Assembly (NCBI GenBank): GCA_002482715.1
Contig: DLGN01000022.1
Location: 12,082 to 24,071, forward strand
DNA from: Oxalobacteraceae bacterium UBA7693
Lineage (GTDB): Bacteria > Pseudomonadota > Gammaproteobacteria > Burkholderiales > Burkholderiaceae_D
Length of the DNA: 11,990 bases
Direction of reading: 5' to 3'
Below are positions 1 to 7,272 of the stretch, piece by piece (position 1 is the stretch's first letter; each line of letters opens with the position of its first letter). A program made the position numbers and the translations under genes. Under the pieces are notes generated by a model. That model had not been told where the DNA came from and did not search any database. It saw nothing but the letters and a program-made list of their open reading frames with translations.

Positions 1-464
1 GCACCGAAGATAAAGCGCGCGAACTGTTTCCAAAACTCGATCAAGCGAAAACGCGTGAAGATTTCATCACTGCTGCTGGCATTTTGAAAACGCTCGCTGG
101 TAGCAACGGAAAAGTCGGCGTAGTCGGTTTTTGTTATGGTGGTGCCATTGCTAACTTCTTGGCTACTAAGATTCCAGATCTCGCAGCAGCGGTGCCCTTC
201 TACGGTGGTGCACCGGCATTAGATGCTGTACCTAACATTAAGGCGGAAGTATTGGTGCATCATGCAAGCAAAGATACGCGTTTGGTTGCTGGTTGGCCTA
301 AGCATGAAGAAGCATTAAAAGCGGCAGGCGTGAAATATCAAGGCTTTGTCTACGAAGGCGTAGAACATGGTTTCAACAACGATACGACGCCACGTTTTGA
401 TCAGGCTGCTGCAAGCTTAGCTTGGTCAAGAACATTGGAAGTGTTTAATCGTACCTTGCGTTAA
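1..464 (+). CDS. Dienelactone hydrolase family protein (3' part; 5' end outside window)
   Basis: This is the C-terminal ~154 residues of an alpha/beta-hydrolase of the dienelactone hydrolase family; the frame is open to the left edge (first whole codon at base 3), so no start should be placed inside the window. The family hydrolyses dienelactones or related esters and lactones with a Cys-His-Asp triad. All three catalytic positions are visible: the nucleophile Cys in GFCYGG (codon 132-134), Asp in HHASKD (codon 273-275) and His in EGVEHGF (codon 366-368). A Cys rather than Ser nucleophile separates it from ordinary esterases. It ends with FNRTLR and is followed by an intrinsic terminator, so it is the last gene of its transcript. 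Family assignment is firm; the physiological substrate cannot be told, since many chromosomal members are not linked to chlorocatechol degradation. Confidence 0.9.
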   Translation, partial: TEDKARELFPKLDQAKTREDFITAAGILKTLAGSNGKVGVVGFCYGGAIANFLATKIPDLAAAVPFYGGAPALDAVPNIKAEVLVHHASKDTRLVAGWPKHEEALKAAGVKYQGFVYEGVEHGFNNDTTPRFDQAAASLAWSRTLEVFNRTLR

Positions 465-495
465 TAGACATCACACATCGATGGATTAACGAGAG

Positions 496-523
496 CCGCT
501 CAATGAAAGTTGAGCGGTTTTTT
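496..523 (+). terminator. Intrinsic terminator after the hydrolase gene
   Basis: Perfect 8-bp stem CCGCTCAA / TTGAGCGG with a 6-base loop (TGAAAG), followed at once by six T residues. It lies about 32 bases past the hydrolase stop codon. The T run is on the plus strand, so it serves the hydrolase transcript and not the converging pssA gene. Confidence 0.9.
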
Positions 524-636
524 ATTTCTGGATACATTGAGAGGTAAGGCACAGACCGATGCAGAGGTTGACTGTGTCAAGCGCACTGGTTTTGCAAGTC
601 TGCACCGAAGTAACAAAACGTAGAACCTCAAACCTT

Positions 637-1998
637 TCAAAGTACACGGTAAGCAAGTCGATCCAATCGCACTCGACTCAAGCGTTGCAATAACTGTTTC
701 ACCTTCGGTGGGTAGTCGTGAAGTTTTTCCAATTCTTGATAGTGCTTGATCACCGCCGTGTGCTGCAAAATGCCGCTGAGTTCTTTTCTACGTTGTGGCA
801 GTAATTCACCGCTAGGGTCTGTGAATAGCAAGGCGTTTTCTAGATCAAGACGAAAGGCTCTTGGGTTCAAATTATTCCCAGTCACCAAGGTATATAAATC
901 ATCGACCCACAAGCCTTTTAGATGATAAGTATTGTCGCCCTCTTTCCAGAGGTGAATTTCCAAAGTGCCGCTGACTATATCCGCCTGATGTGTTTTAGCA
1001 AAACGACGTAAATTCATTTCATACAGATAAGGCAAACAGCCAATCGCTTTGAATGCTTGCTCTGGTGGGATGTAGAAATCATTAGCGGTCTTATCGCCAA
1101 TAATGATCGTGACCTTGACTCCACGCGCTAAAGCACGATTTACCTCGCGTGTGATCGCTAACGGAAAATTAAAATACGGCGTGCAGATCGTAATTTGCTT
1201 TTTAGCCGCTGCTATAAGTTGGCAAAGGGTACGATTCAGAACATTGTCTTTACCAACACCGACCAAGCTAGTAACACTCAGACTCCTTGCTTGTGTGATA
1301 GCCGCTGTGTGACCAAGAATATACGGTGCCGATTTTAGTTGTTCGCGAAAAGCCCGAATATCCGAAAGGATTTCCTTTGTCGCCGGGACTTCTGGCAAAT
1401 CCAAACGGCAAACCGCCGAAGCGCCTAAAAAATATTGTCGCATCCAGTTCAACATCGAATTTGCTAGCGCGACATTTTGTATAAACCAATAACGATCGTG
1501 CCGATATTTATCTAACTGATGCAAATACACATTGTTGATACTTGCGCCGCTATAAATCACAGTGTCATCAATCACATGACCCTTTAGGTGTAAGACGCCA
1601 AATAACTCACGCGTTTGAATCGGCACACCATAAATCGGAATCACAAAATCTTGTTGCGCACTTTGCGTCTGATACCAAGCAGCGTTGCCAGCCATTTTAC
1701 CGACCAGTTTTTGCTCACCGATGAGTCCGCGCTGCGCACGATGCCAATCGACAAAAATCTTAATATCCAATGCAGGTTTTGCGCGTTTAGCTGCATATAA
1801 AGCATCGAGAATTTCTTGTCCTGCCTCATCATGTTGCAGATACAGACTGCAAAGATAGATGCGGTTTTTCGCATTGGCGATTTGCTGTAATAAAGCAGTT
1901 CGAAACTGACTTGCGCTTGGTAGGATCCTAATGGCATCCAGATCGATCTCGATGCAAGGCAAATCGGCTAACTGTGTGCTTGGTTTGAATAAACGCAT
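637..1998 (-). CDS. pssA: CDP-diacylglycerol--serine O-phosphatidyltransferase, phospholipase-D type
   Basis: Phosphatidylserine synthase joins CDP-diacylglycerol and serine to give phosphatidylserine and CMP, the committed step toward phosphatidylethanolamine. The 453-residue product matches the length and layout of E. coli PssA (about 451 residues). It carries two HKD motifs of the PLD superfamily: H137-x-K139-x4-D144 followed by YSGAS-N-VYLHQ, and H359-x-K361-x4-D366 followed by TGNNLNPRA-RLDLENA. Other blocks I recognise from the E. coli protein are VDWHRAQRG (83-91), YGVPI-TRE (123-131), GDKTANDFYIP (301-311) and the basic C-terminal end (RLDRLAYRVL). No signal peptide or membrane segment is seen, as expected for this ribosome- and membrane-associated peripheral enzyme. 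The ATG at 1998 gives the expected N-terminus although no strong Shine-Dalgarno precedes it. It converges on the hydrolase gene and diverges from the yqhA-type run. No minus-strand terminator is obvious. Confidence 0.95.
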   Translation of the reverse strand: MRLFKPSTQLADLPCIEIDLDAIRILPSASQFRTALLQQIANAKNRIYLCSLYLQHDEAGQEILDALYAAKRAKPALDIKIFVDWHRAQRGLIGEQKLVGKMAGNAAWYQTQSAQQDFVIPIYGVPIQTRELFGVLHLKGHVIDDTVIYSGASINNVYLHQLDKYRHDRYWFIQNVALANSMLNWMRQYFLGASAVCRLDLPEVPATKEILSDIRAFREQLKSAPYILGHTAAITQARSLSVTSLVGVGKDNVLNRTLCQLIAAAKKQITICTPYFNFPLAITREVNRALARGVKVTIIIGDKTANDFYIPPEQAFKAIGCLPYLYEMNLRRFAKTHQADIVSGTLEIHLWKEGDNTYHLKGLWVDDLYTLVTGNNLNPRAFRLDLENALLFTDPSGELLPQRRKELSGILQHTAVIKHYQELEKLHDYPPKVKQLLQRLSRVRLDRLAYRVL

Positions 1999-2030
1999 AG
2001 AAGATGTGAGGGCAGATACAAGATGCGGCG

Positions 2031-2058
2031 ATGATACTGCGTATCAAGGCAATGTCTA
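2031..2058 (-). promoter_or_regulatory. Possible sigma-70 promoter for pssA
   Basis: Read on the minus strand: TAGACA (2058-2053), a 16-base spacer, then TATCAT (2036-2031), about 32 bases upstream of the pssA ATG. Both boxes deviate from consensus and the spacer is one base short, so this is only the best-looking candidate in the gap. Confidence 0.25.
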
Positions 2059-2131
2059 CATTATGTCCGCAAAAACAGAAAATATATTTGACCTAGACTA
2101 TCATTCACTTTCCTAAAAAGAGAGAGAAAGT

Positions 2132-2150
2132 TGATCATTAAAAATGATCA
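2132..2150. promoter_or_regulatory. 19-base perfect palindrome, candidate operator or hairpin
   Basis: TGATCATT AAA AATGATCA: two 8-base arms around a 3-base centre, with no mismatch. It lies in the divergent gap between pssA and the yqhA-type gene, about 135 bases upstream of the pssA start. A 6-bp inverted pair, ACTTTC (2107-2112) and GAAAGT (2126-2131), abuts it on the left. There is no T run on either side to make it a terminator. The symmetry and size fit a dimeric regulator site; the protein is unknown. Confidence 0.4.
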
Positions 2151-2171
2151 TCCAAGAGCAGCAAACAGAAA

Positions 2172-2357
2172 ATGCGGCACAATCCATCTTCACGCCACAG
2201 AAATCGCGACTTGAATGTACACTGCGGATACTCAAAAAAACAGCGCGCAGCCAGAGTCGCCCTCTCCACTTGGTTAGGTATGATGTTGGGAATGATTGCC
2301 AAAATTGTGATTGCGTTTATGATGCTAGGAATCTTTTTGATCGCCCTCTGGGTTTAA
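2172..2357 (+). pseudogene. C-terminal remnant of a DUF456-type membrane protein (or a 61-aa small membrane protein)
   Basis: An open frame of 61 codons whose last ~40 residues, from 2241 on, read QRAARVALSTWLGMMLG followed by IAKIVIAFMMLGIFLIALWV. This strongly resembles the final glycine-containing membrane segment of DUF456 proteins, which are normally ~160 residues with several such segments. The first ~24 residues (MRHNPSSRHRNRDLNV...) are polar and do not look like the family, stops lie just upstream in frame, and the gap back to pssA is too short for the missing part. A run of seven A residues (2234-2240) sits exactly where family likeness begins, a plausible frameshift or deletion scar. 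There is no clear Shine-Dalgarno before the ATG at 2172. I favour a decayed gene; a live one-segment membrane peptide in front of yqhA is the alternative. Confidence 0.5.
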
Positions 2358-2376
2358 TTTTTTATCAAGGAAAAAA

Positions 2377-2895
2377 ATGGAAAAGCTACTCTCGAGCGTA
2401 GGATCAATGCTTTATGGCATGCGGATCATGATGTTATTGTTTTATATGGGTCTGGTGGGCATCATTGTTGGGATATTGGGTAAATTTTTGTACGAGACCT
2501 ACAAGCTGATGAATACCTTACTCTTCGGGGATCTGGAAAAAATTGGCTTGATTATTAAGGTACTCGAATTGGTTGATATGACCATGGTGGCGCAACTAGT
2601 GTGGGTCGTTGCTTTGGCGGGTGTATCACTCTTCGTAACCACCGGGCACTTTGATAACACTGACATGAAAAAGCCTGACTGGCTTGATCACGTCAATACC
2701 TATAACCTGAAATTAAAACTCGCGTTTGCCATCATCTCCATCTCTGGTGTACATGCGTTAAAAACCTATTTAAGTAGCGATCTGAGTTTAGAGAATATTC
2801 AAGTCGTCACCATGATTGCCGTGATCCACTTTTTGTTTGTCTTGTCGGCGATCGGTATCTCGTTTGCTGAGCGACTCACCCACGACAAAACATAA
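2377..2895 (+). CDS. yqhA: UPF0114 family (YqhA-like) inner-membrane protein
   Basis: A 172-residue integral membrane protein that I recognise as UPF0114/YqhA by overall pattern: MEKLL start, four hydrophobic segments (about 16-40, 68-90, 112-130, 143-165), the conserved LVDMT around 65-69 at the start of segment two, WLDHVNTYNLKLKLA before segment three, IS-SGVHALKTY after it, and FVLSAIGISFAERLT at the end. Length is close to the E. coli protein (~164). The biochemical function of the family is not known to me. The ATG at 2377 is preceded by AAGGA (2366-2370) at good distance. It ends 36 bases before the DUF3616 gene on the same strand, so it is probably the first intact gene of that transcript. 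Confidence 0.88.
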   Translation: MEKLLSSVGSMLYGMRIMMLLFYMGLVGIIVGILGKFLYETYKLMNTLLFGDLEKIGLIIKVLELVDMTMVAQLVWVVALAGVSLFVTTGHFDNTDMKKPDWLDHVNTYNLKLKLAFAIISISGVHALKTYLSSDLSLENIQVVTMIAVIHFLFVLSAIGISFAERLTHDKT

Positions 2896-2931
2896 ACGTA
2901 CGCCCATCTCGACTTAGGAAAGAACACCATC

Positions 2932-4020
2932 ATGCCAAATAACCGATCCGCGAATGCTGTCAGACTGGAGTTCACACCCGGCTCCTTGGTGCAATCCAAC
3001 TTATCGGGCGCCGCTTTTACGGGCGATTGGCTGTGGGTGGCGGGCGATGAAGCCTGCGGCTTGGATCGTTTGCGCAAGCTCGATGCTGTCGGTGATGAGT
3101 CGCTGCGTTTTGGTGAGGTACGTGATTTTCCATTAGCGGATTTATTGGACCTCCCTGGCGCGGCTGACGAGGAGGCGGATCTTGAAGGTATGGCTGTTGC
3201 TGATGACTATCTTTGGGTGGTGGGTTCGCATGGACTGAAACGAAAAAATGCAAAACCAGAACGCAGTCATGCAGACAACGCTAAGCGATTAGCAAAGCTT
3301 TCCTTGGATGGTAATCGTCGCTTACTGGCTTGCTTTCCTATCGAGCCAGATGCCAAAGGTGAACCATGTTTGGTAAAGGAGGCGAAAGATGGTCGCCGCG
3401 CCAAACGTCTCAAAGGCGACGCCGAGCACAATCAATTGACCCGCTTGTTAGCCGATGATCCGCACTTTGGCCCTTATATGGCGATCCCCGGCAAAGACAA
3501 TGGCTTTGACATTGAAGGTTTGGCGATAGACGGTAATCGCTTACTGCTCGGCTTGCGTGGCCCCGTGCTACGTGGTTGGTCGGCGCTGATTGAAATTGCC
3601 GTCGAGGAGCGTGGTGATCAACTCCGCTTAGCGCCATTAGATGAAACTGGCGCGATGATGCGCAAGCACTTTCTACAGCTCGACGGTTTGGGGGTGCGTG
3701 ATCTGCATTTTTGTGGCGACGATCTCTATATCTTGGCTGGCCCGACCATGGTACTCAATGGTGATATCCGTATTTTTAAATGGCCAGCAGCGCGCCCATT
3801 TTTAGCTGCTAACCGCGAGCCAGCGCGTTTTGAATCTAGTCTGACGGAATCCATCTCACTGCCACACGGACGCGGTACCAATCGCGCCGAGGCGATCTGC
3901 AATTTACCAGCCGAACTGTCGGATGGCAAAGCCAGTTGGTTGGTACTTTACGATGCGCCCGGTGCGGATCGTAAAGAGGGTGAACACACGGTGTTTGGCG
4001 ATTTATTGCGGCATCGCTAA
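2932..4020 (+). CDS. DUF3616 domain-containing protein
   Basis: A 362-residue soluble protein with no signal peptide or membrane segment. I recognise it as DUF3616. The sequence shows repeated blade-like units of the form acidic-hydrophobic, short turn, LWVVG/LLLGL: residues 83-101 (DLEGMAVADDYLWVVGSHG), 193-211 (DIEGLAIDGNRLLLGLRGP) and 253-272 (LGVRDLHFCGDDLYILAGP), plus GDWLWVAGDE near 31-40. This suggests a beta-propeller-like fold (inference). No catalytic motif is evident and the family has no function known to me. AGGAAAG at 2916-2922 serves the ATG at 2932. Its TAA directly abuts the ATG of the lipid kinase (TAAATG), so the two are likely translationally coupled, which suggests a shared role with the kinase and the phosphoesterase. 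Confidence 0.85.
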   Translation: MPNNRSANAVRLEFTPGSLVQSNLSGAAFTGDWLWVAGDEACGLDRLRKLDAVGDESLRFGEVRDFPLADLLDLPGAADEEADLEGMAVADDYLWVVGSHGLKRKNAKPERSHADNAKRLAKLSLDGNRRLLACFPIEPDAKGEPCLVKEAKDGRRAKRLKGDAEHNQLTRLLADDPHFGPYMAIPGKDNGFDIEGLAIDGNRLLLGLRGPVLRGWSALIEIAVEERGDQLRLAPLDETGAMMRKHFLQLDGLGVRDLHFCGDDLYILAGPTMVLNGDIRIFKWPAARPFLAANREPARFESSLTESISLPHGRGTNRAEAICNLPAELSDGKASWLVLYDAPGADRKEGEHTVFGDLLRHR

Positions 4021-5022
4021 ATGAACGCGAACTGGTCTGCTCCGCATATCGACCCTGAAGCGCCGCTTCAGTTTGTGATCAATGCGGCGGCAGGTAGTAA
4101 TGCGGCAGAGAACAAACGTCAACTCATCGAAGCCGCACTCCAAGCTGCACAACGTCAAGGAAATTTAATTTTTAGTGACCCCGCCAACTTGGCACAAGTA
4201 GCGCGACAAGCAGCAGACTTAGCAATCGCTAAGCACAGCGCTGTCGTTGCAGTTGGCGGCGATGGCACCATCAATACCGTGGCACAAGCAGCACACGCGC
4301 TCGGCTGCCCCATGGGAGTCATACCACAAGGCACCTTCAACTACTTTGCCCGCACGCATGGAATTCCAGACGATCCCGCTATCACTGCGCGACAACTTCT
4401 GGAATGGTCAGCTTGGCCGGTACAAGTCGCCGCTGTCAATGAACGCGTGTTTTTGGTCAATGCTAGTCTTGGACTCTACCCAGATTTACTAGAAGATCGC
4501 GAAGCTTACAAAGCGCGATTTGGGCGCAGCCGCTGGGTCGCATTCTGGGCAGCAAGTGCAACGCTACTGCGCGCACAACGACGACTGCGCATGCGCATCG
4601 AACAAGAAGGCGCGGTGCGCAATGTCAAAGCATTGACGCTATTTGTTGGTAACAATCGCCTGCAGCTAGAACAATTGGGCGTACCTCCAAGCATTACACT
4701 ACCCGATACCCCCGGTCATCTAACCGCGGTCATGTTACGTCCCATCGGCACCCTAGCCATGTTACGACTCATGTGGCATGGTGCGATGGGTAGTCTTGGT
4801 ACTGCCGAGGATATCGAACACTTTAGTTTCAACCATCTTGTTGTCCGCCCCACACTCATTCCCGGCCGTCGCGGCGTCAAGGTTGCGTTCGATGGCGAAG
4901 TCACACGTCTACGCGCCCCACTTCATTTTCAAGTGCTATCGAAACCCTTGTTTCTGCTAAAACCAGCGCCGACGACAATTGCTGTGAACGACAAATTACC
5001 GCAAGAAAGCCACAGCGCATGA
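4021..5022 (+). CDS. Diacylglycerol kinase family lipid kinase (DAGKc domain)
   Basis: A 333-residue soluble ATP-dependent lipid kinase of the DAGKc/YegS type, which phosphorylates a hydroxyl on diacylglycerol or a related lipid at the membrane surface. Visible marks are QFVINAAAGSN at 17-27 (N-terminal strand and nucleotide loop), the phosphate-binding GGDGT at 79-83 with TINTV after it, and the P-x-GT-N-x-FAR element at 102-111. The C-terminal beta-sandwich half ends with FDGEVTRLRAPLHFQVLSKPL, typical for the family. It has no predicted membrane segment, unlike the small DgkA kinase. The start abuts the preceding stop and its own TGA overlaps the next gene's ATG (ATGA at 5019-5022). The true lipid substrate cannot be read from the sequence: YegS-type enzymes act on phosphatidylglycerol, others on diacylglycerol or ceramide. 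Confidence 0.92.
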   Translation: MNANWSAPHIDPEAPLQFVINAAAGSNAAENKRQLIEAALQAAQRQGNLIFSDPANLAQVARQAADLAIAKHSAVVAVGGDGTINTVAQAAHALGCPMGVIPQGTFNYFARTHGIPDDPAITARQLLEWSAWPVQVAAVNERVFLVNASLGLYPDLLEDREAYKARFGRSRWVAFWAASATLLRAQRRLRMRIEQEGAVRNVKALTLFVGNNRLQLEQLGVPPSITLPDTPGHLTAVMLRPIGTLAMLRLMWHGAMGSLGTAEDIEHFSFNHLVVRPTLIPGRRGVKVAFDGEVTRLRAPLHFQVLSKPLFLLKPAPTTIAVNDKLPQESHSA

Positions 5023-5819
5023 GCGCCTTAATGCAGATCTCCGATACGCACTTTGGCACCGAACAGCCACAAGTGATGGCGGCGCTCACGTCTTTGGTGA
5101 AAGAGCAGAAACCGAATCTCGTCGTGCTGTCTGGCGATATCACGCAACGCGCTAAGCCAGCGCAGTTCCAAGCAGCACGCAGTTTTATGGATAGCCTGCA
5201 AATCCCCTTCTTAGCAATTCCAGGCAACCACGACATTTCGTTACTGGATATATGGTCGCGCCTGCGCAATCCCTATGTCCGTTATATCGCCGCTTTTGGA
5301 TCGGAGCTGGAACCCGTCTATTCATCTCCCGACATGATGGTGATCTGCGTCAACACCACACGCGCATGGCGTCACAAACACGGTGAACTCTCCGCCAGCC
5401 AAATCGCTCGCGTCGCCGATGTTTTGTCACGCGCAAGTGCCGAGCAATTACGCATTGTCGTTGTCCACCAACCTATCGCGGTGACGCGCGCTACAGATGC
5501 TATCCACGTACTTCTCGGTCACACCGAGGCCTTAACTGCTTGGTCTGCCGCTGGCGCCGATCTGGTCATGGGTGGGCATATCCATTTACCTTACGTGCTG
5601 CCACTAAGTGGTCTAGCTCGACCGATGTGGGCAGTGCAAGCTGGCACCGCGATTTCATCGCGCGTGCGATCAGGTGTGCCAAATTCGATCAATATACTGC
5701 GCTGGGGATCTGACGCAGCGGTGGGTGGCTGCAAAATAGAACAATGGGATTTTTCAAATAAGAATTCCACCTTTGAGATTGCAAAGTCGTACGAAGTTTT
5801 CCCGTCGCACCAAAAATAA
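5019..5819 (+). CDS. Metallophosphoesterase (class III / CpdA-like calcineurin fold)
   Basis: A 266-residue cytoplasmic dinuclear metal phosphoesterase. The five family motifs are present in order: D9-x-H11 (ISDTHFG), GD40 (LSGDITQ), GN70-H71-D (IPGNHD), H150 (VVHQP) and GH187-x-H189 (GGHIHLP), so the active site is complete. This subgroup includes cAMP phosphodiesterase CpdA and various phospholipid- or nucleotide-cleaving enzymes; the substrate cannot be assigned. Its ATG overlaps the lipid-kinase stop by four bases, implying coupled translation and a stoichiometric or pathway link. A phosphoesterase paired with a lipid kinase suggests turnover of a phosphorylated lipid or head group, which is inference. 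It ends 163 bases before the converging DUF5946-type gene; no strong terminator is visible there, only a weak TGGG/CCCA pair near 5868-5886 with a T-rich stretch beyond it. Confidence 0.92.
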   Translation: MSALMQISDTHFGTEQPQVMAALTSLVKEQKPNLVVLSGDITQRAKPAQFQAARSFMDSLQIPFLAIPGNHDISLLDIWSRLRNPYVRYIAAFGSELEPVYSSPDMMVICVNTTRAWRHKHGELSASQIARVADVLSRASAEQLRIVVVHQPIAVTRATDAIHVLLGHTEALTAWSAAGADLVMGGHIHLPYVLPLSGLARPMWAVQAGTAISSRVRSGVPNSINILRWGSDAAVGGCKIEQWDFSNKNSTFEIAKSYEVFPSHQK

Positions 5820-5982
5820 AATCTCAGCAACAAATAAGCGCTATCCATACAATCAATCAAGCTTTACATTGGGCGACGACACACCCCAGCTCCACTGATT
5901 TTTATTTCTTGAATTACTGGATCAAGGGGACGCGAAAGCTGAACTGCCAATTGAATATAAGAATGAATATGAGAGGAAAACT

Positions 5983-6555
5983 CTAGGATTCTTGTTTAGC
6001 AATTTGGTCGCTGCTTGCGATGATTGCGTGTCTCTCTTTAAACGAATCAGCCAAACGTTTTGCTATCGGATGACTGCTGGCAAAAGATGCATACACTTGC
6101 TCTGCCCAATGCCATACTAAAGCTACATATTCGTCTTCGTCATGACTGGCATCGACGTCAGTCACCGTGATCGAAGAACGATGACTCTCGTCGGGATCTA
6201 CAATACGTTCATCGGGATGCTGTAATTTGTAAGCATCCAACACTTCATTCAACACAGTGGTCAAATCATAATTCCATTGAATTTGATCATGCAGTATTAA
6301 ATGCAATCGAGCTAAATGAAAATGATTGTTCCAGCGACCATGAATCAAGCTGTGTTGCATGGCATGAGCATCGACGCAAAGAAAGATCGTCATATGCTGA
6401 ATGCCTTTTTCTTGACTGATCTTATGCGTGATTTTTCCAGCGGTCGCAACGCATTCAGTGATGCCGTGGAAAGTATCCGATCCACAAAGCTGGCATTGAC
6501 CATCTTCGAGGATCTCTAAGTCATTTTTCGCTGCCTGCTCTAACCATTTTGGCAT
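5983..6555 (-). CDS. DUF5946 family protein (Cys/His-rich)
   Basis: A 190-residue soluble protein resembling the DUF5946 family. It starts with a zinc-ribbon-like C21-x2-C24 (CQLCGSD) and C35, then the family signature in which a FLCVDAHAMQHS block (C60, D62, H64, H68) is followed by HGRWNNHFHLARLHLIL (72-88). A DUF5946-like WAEQVYASF lies at 150-158. Clustered Cys and His residues suggest metal binding, but no reaction is known to me. The start is set at 6555 because its ATG follows a near-perfect AGGAGG (6567-6562) with 6 bases between; an in-frame ATG 11 codons upstream (6588) has no such site and would put this Shine-Dalgarno inside the gene. It lies 76 bases downstream of the cobalamin adenosyltransferase and may be co-transcribed with it. 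Confidence 0.75.
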   Translation of the reverse strand: MPKWLEQAAKNDLEILEDGQCQLCGSDTFHGITECVATAGKITHKISQEKGIQHMTIFLCVDAHAMQHSLIHGRWNNHFHLARLHLILHDQIQWNYDLTTVLNEVLDAYKLQHPDERIVDPDESHRSSITVTDVDASHDEDEYVALVWHWAEQVYASFASSHPIAKRLADSFKERHAIIASSDQIAKQES

Positions 6556-6631
6556 AATCGACCTCCTCTTTACATTCCCACGACGCACATCGAAATTACA
6601 TGGTCATCATAAAACAGGCAGCAAAATTAAA

Positions 6632-7183
6632 CTAGCGTTGACGCTCTTTTTCCCACAAGATATCGCTACCGCCAGCGTAACGATTTAATACGCGTGATAG
6701 GACAAACAACAAATCCGATAAACGGTTCATATATTGCCGCGGTGCTTCATTGATTTGTTCCGCTTTTCCAACGCTAACGATGGCACGTTCAGCACGGCGA
6801 CAAACTGTACGGCACACATGCGCCATCGATGCTGCGCGCGATCCACCTGGCAAAATGAAATCTTTTAATGGTGGCAAATCAGCATTGTATTTGGCAAGTA
6901 AGTCATCTAAACGCACTACTTGTGTCTCTGTAATCATGGTGTAACCAGGAATACACAATTCGCCACCCATATCAAACAAATCATGCTGTATAGAAAACAG
7001 CTCCTGCTTCATCGCTTCAGGAATATCTTCACAAATCAATGCGCCGATGTGAGAATTTAATTCATCGACATCGCCCATGGCATGCACGCGCAAAGCATCT
7101 TTATCGATGCGAGAGCCATCACCTAATCCAGTCGTGCCAGCATCACCGGTGCGCGTGGCGATTTTTGAAAGTCTGTTGCCCAT
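6632..7183 (-). CDS. pduO: Cob(I)yrinic acid a,c-diamide / cob(I)alamin adenosyltransferase, PduO type
   Basis: Transfers the 5'-deoxyadenosyl group of ATP to cob(I)alamin to form adenosylcobalamin, the coenzyme of mutases, ethanolamine lyase and class II ribonucleotide reductase. The 183-residue product has the normal length for the single-domain PduO/MMAB form. It shows the N-terminal ATP-binding TRTGDAGTTGLGDG (10-23), R-hA-GDVDELNS-IG (32-47), FILPGGS (109-115), the helix AHVCRTVCRRAERA (121-134) with the conserved basic pair and Glu, and YMNRLSDLLFVLSR (151-164) containing the conserved Asn and Asp. AAGGTG sits six to seven bases before the ATG. No other cobalamin gene and no B12 riboswitch is seen here, so it probably serves salvage or a distant B12-dependent enzyme. 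Independent transcription is possible, since 133 bases separate it from the upstream fusion gene. Confidence 0.95.
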   Translation of the reverse strand: MGNRLSKIATRTGDAGTTGLGDGSRIDKDALRVHAMGDVDELNSHIGALICEDIPEAMKQELFSIQHDLFDMGGELCIPGYTMITETQVVRLDDLLAKYNADLPPLKDFILPGGSRAASMAHVCRTVCRRAERAIVSVGKAEQINEAPRQYMNRLSDLLFVLSRVLNRYAGGSDILWEKERQR

Positions 7184-7272
7184 ATGTTCACCTTATACAG
7201 AAAATAGAAACGGTCACCAAGAAGCAAGCACTCATGGCAATAAAAAAATGGCATTTTAACAGGCAAACTTTG

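Noticed and set aside
1641..1937. 98-codon minus-strand frame within pssA
   Set aside because: Lies wholly inside the PssA coding region in another frame; PssA has unbroken family similarity there.
2088..2116. Plus-strand promoter TTGACC with a downstream -10 box
   Set aside because: TTGACC is good, but the sequence 17 bases on (TCCTAA) is a poor -10 match and it lies nearly 290 bases before yqhA; not listed as a feature.
2144..2401. 85-codon plus-strand open frame overlapping the start of the yqhA-type gene
   Set aside because: Polar, family-less product that overlaps both the better-supported DUF456-like frame and the yqhA start; it begins within the palindrome and has no ribosome site.
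4901..5269. 122-codon minus-strand open frame opposite the kinase/phosphoesterase junction
   Set aside because: Antisense to two genes with complete catalytic motifs; composition looks like a shadow frame and nothing recognisable is encoded.
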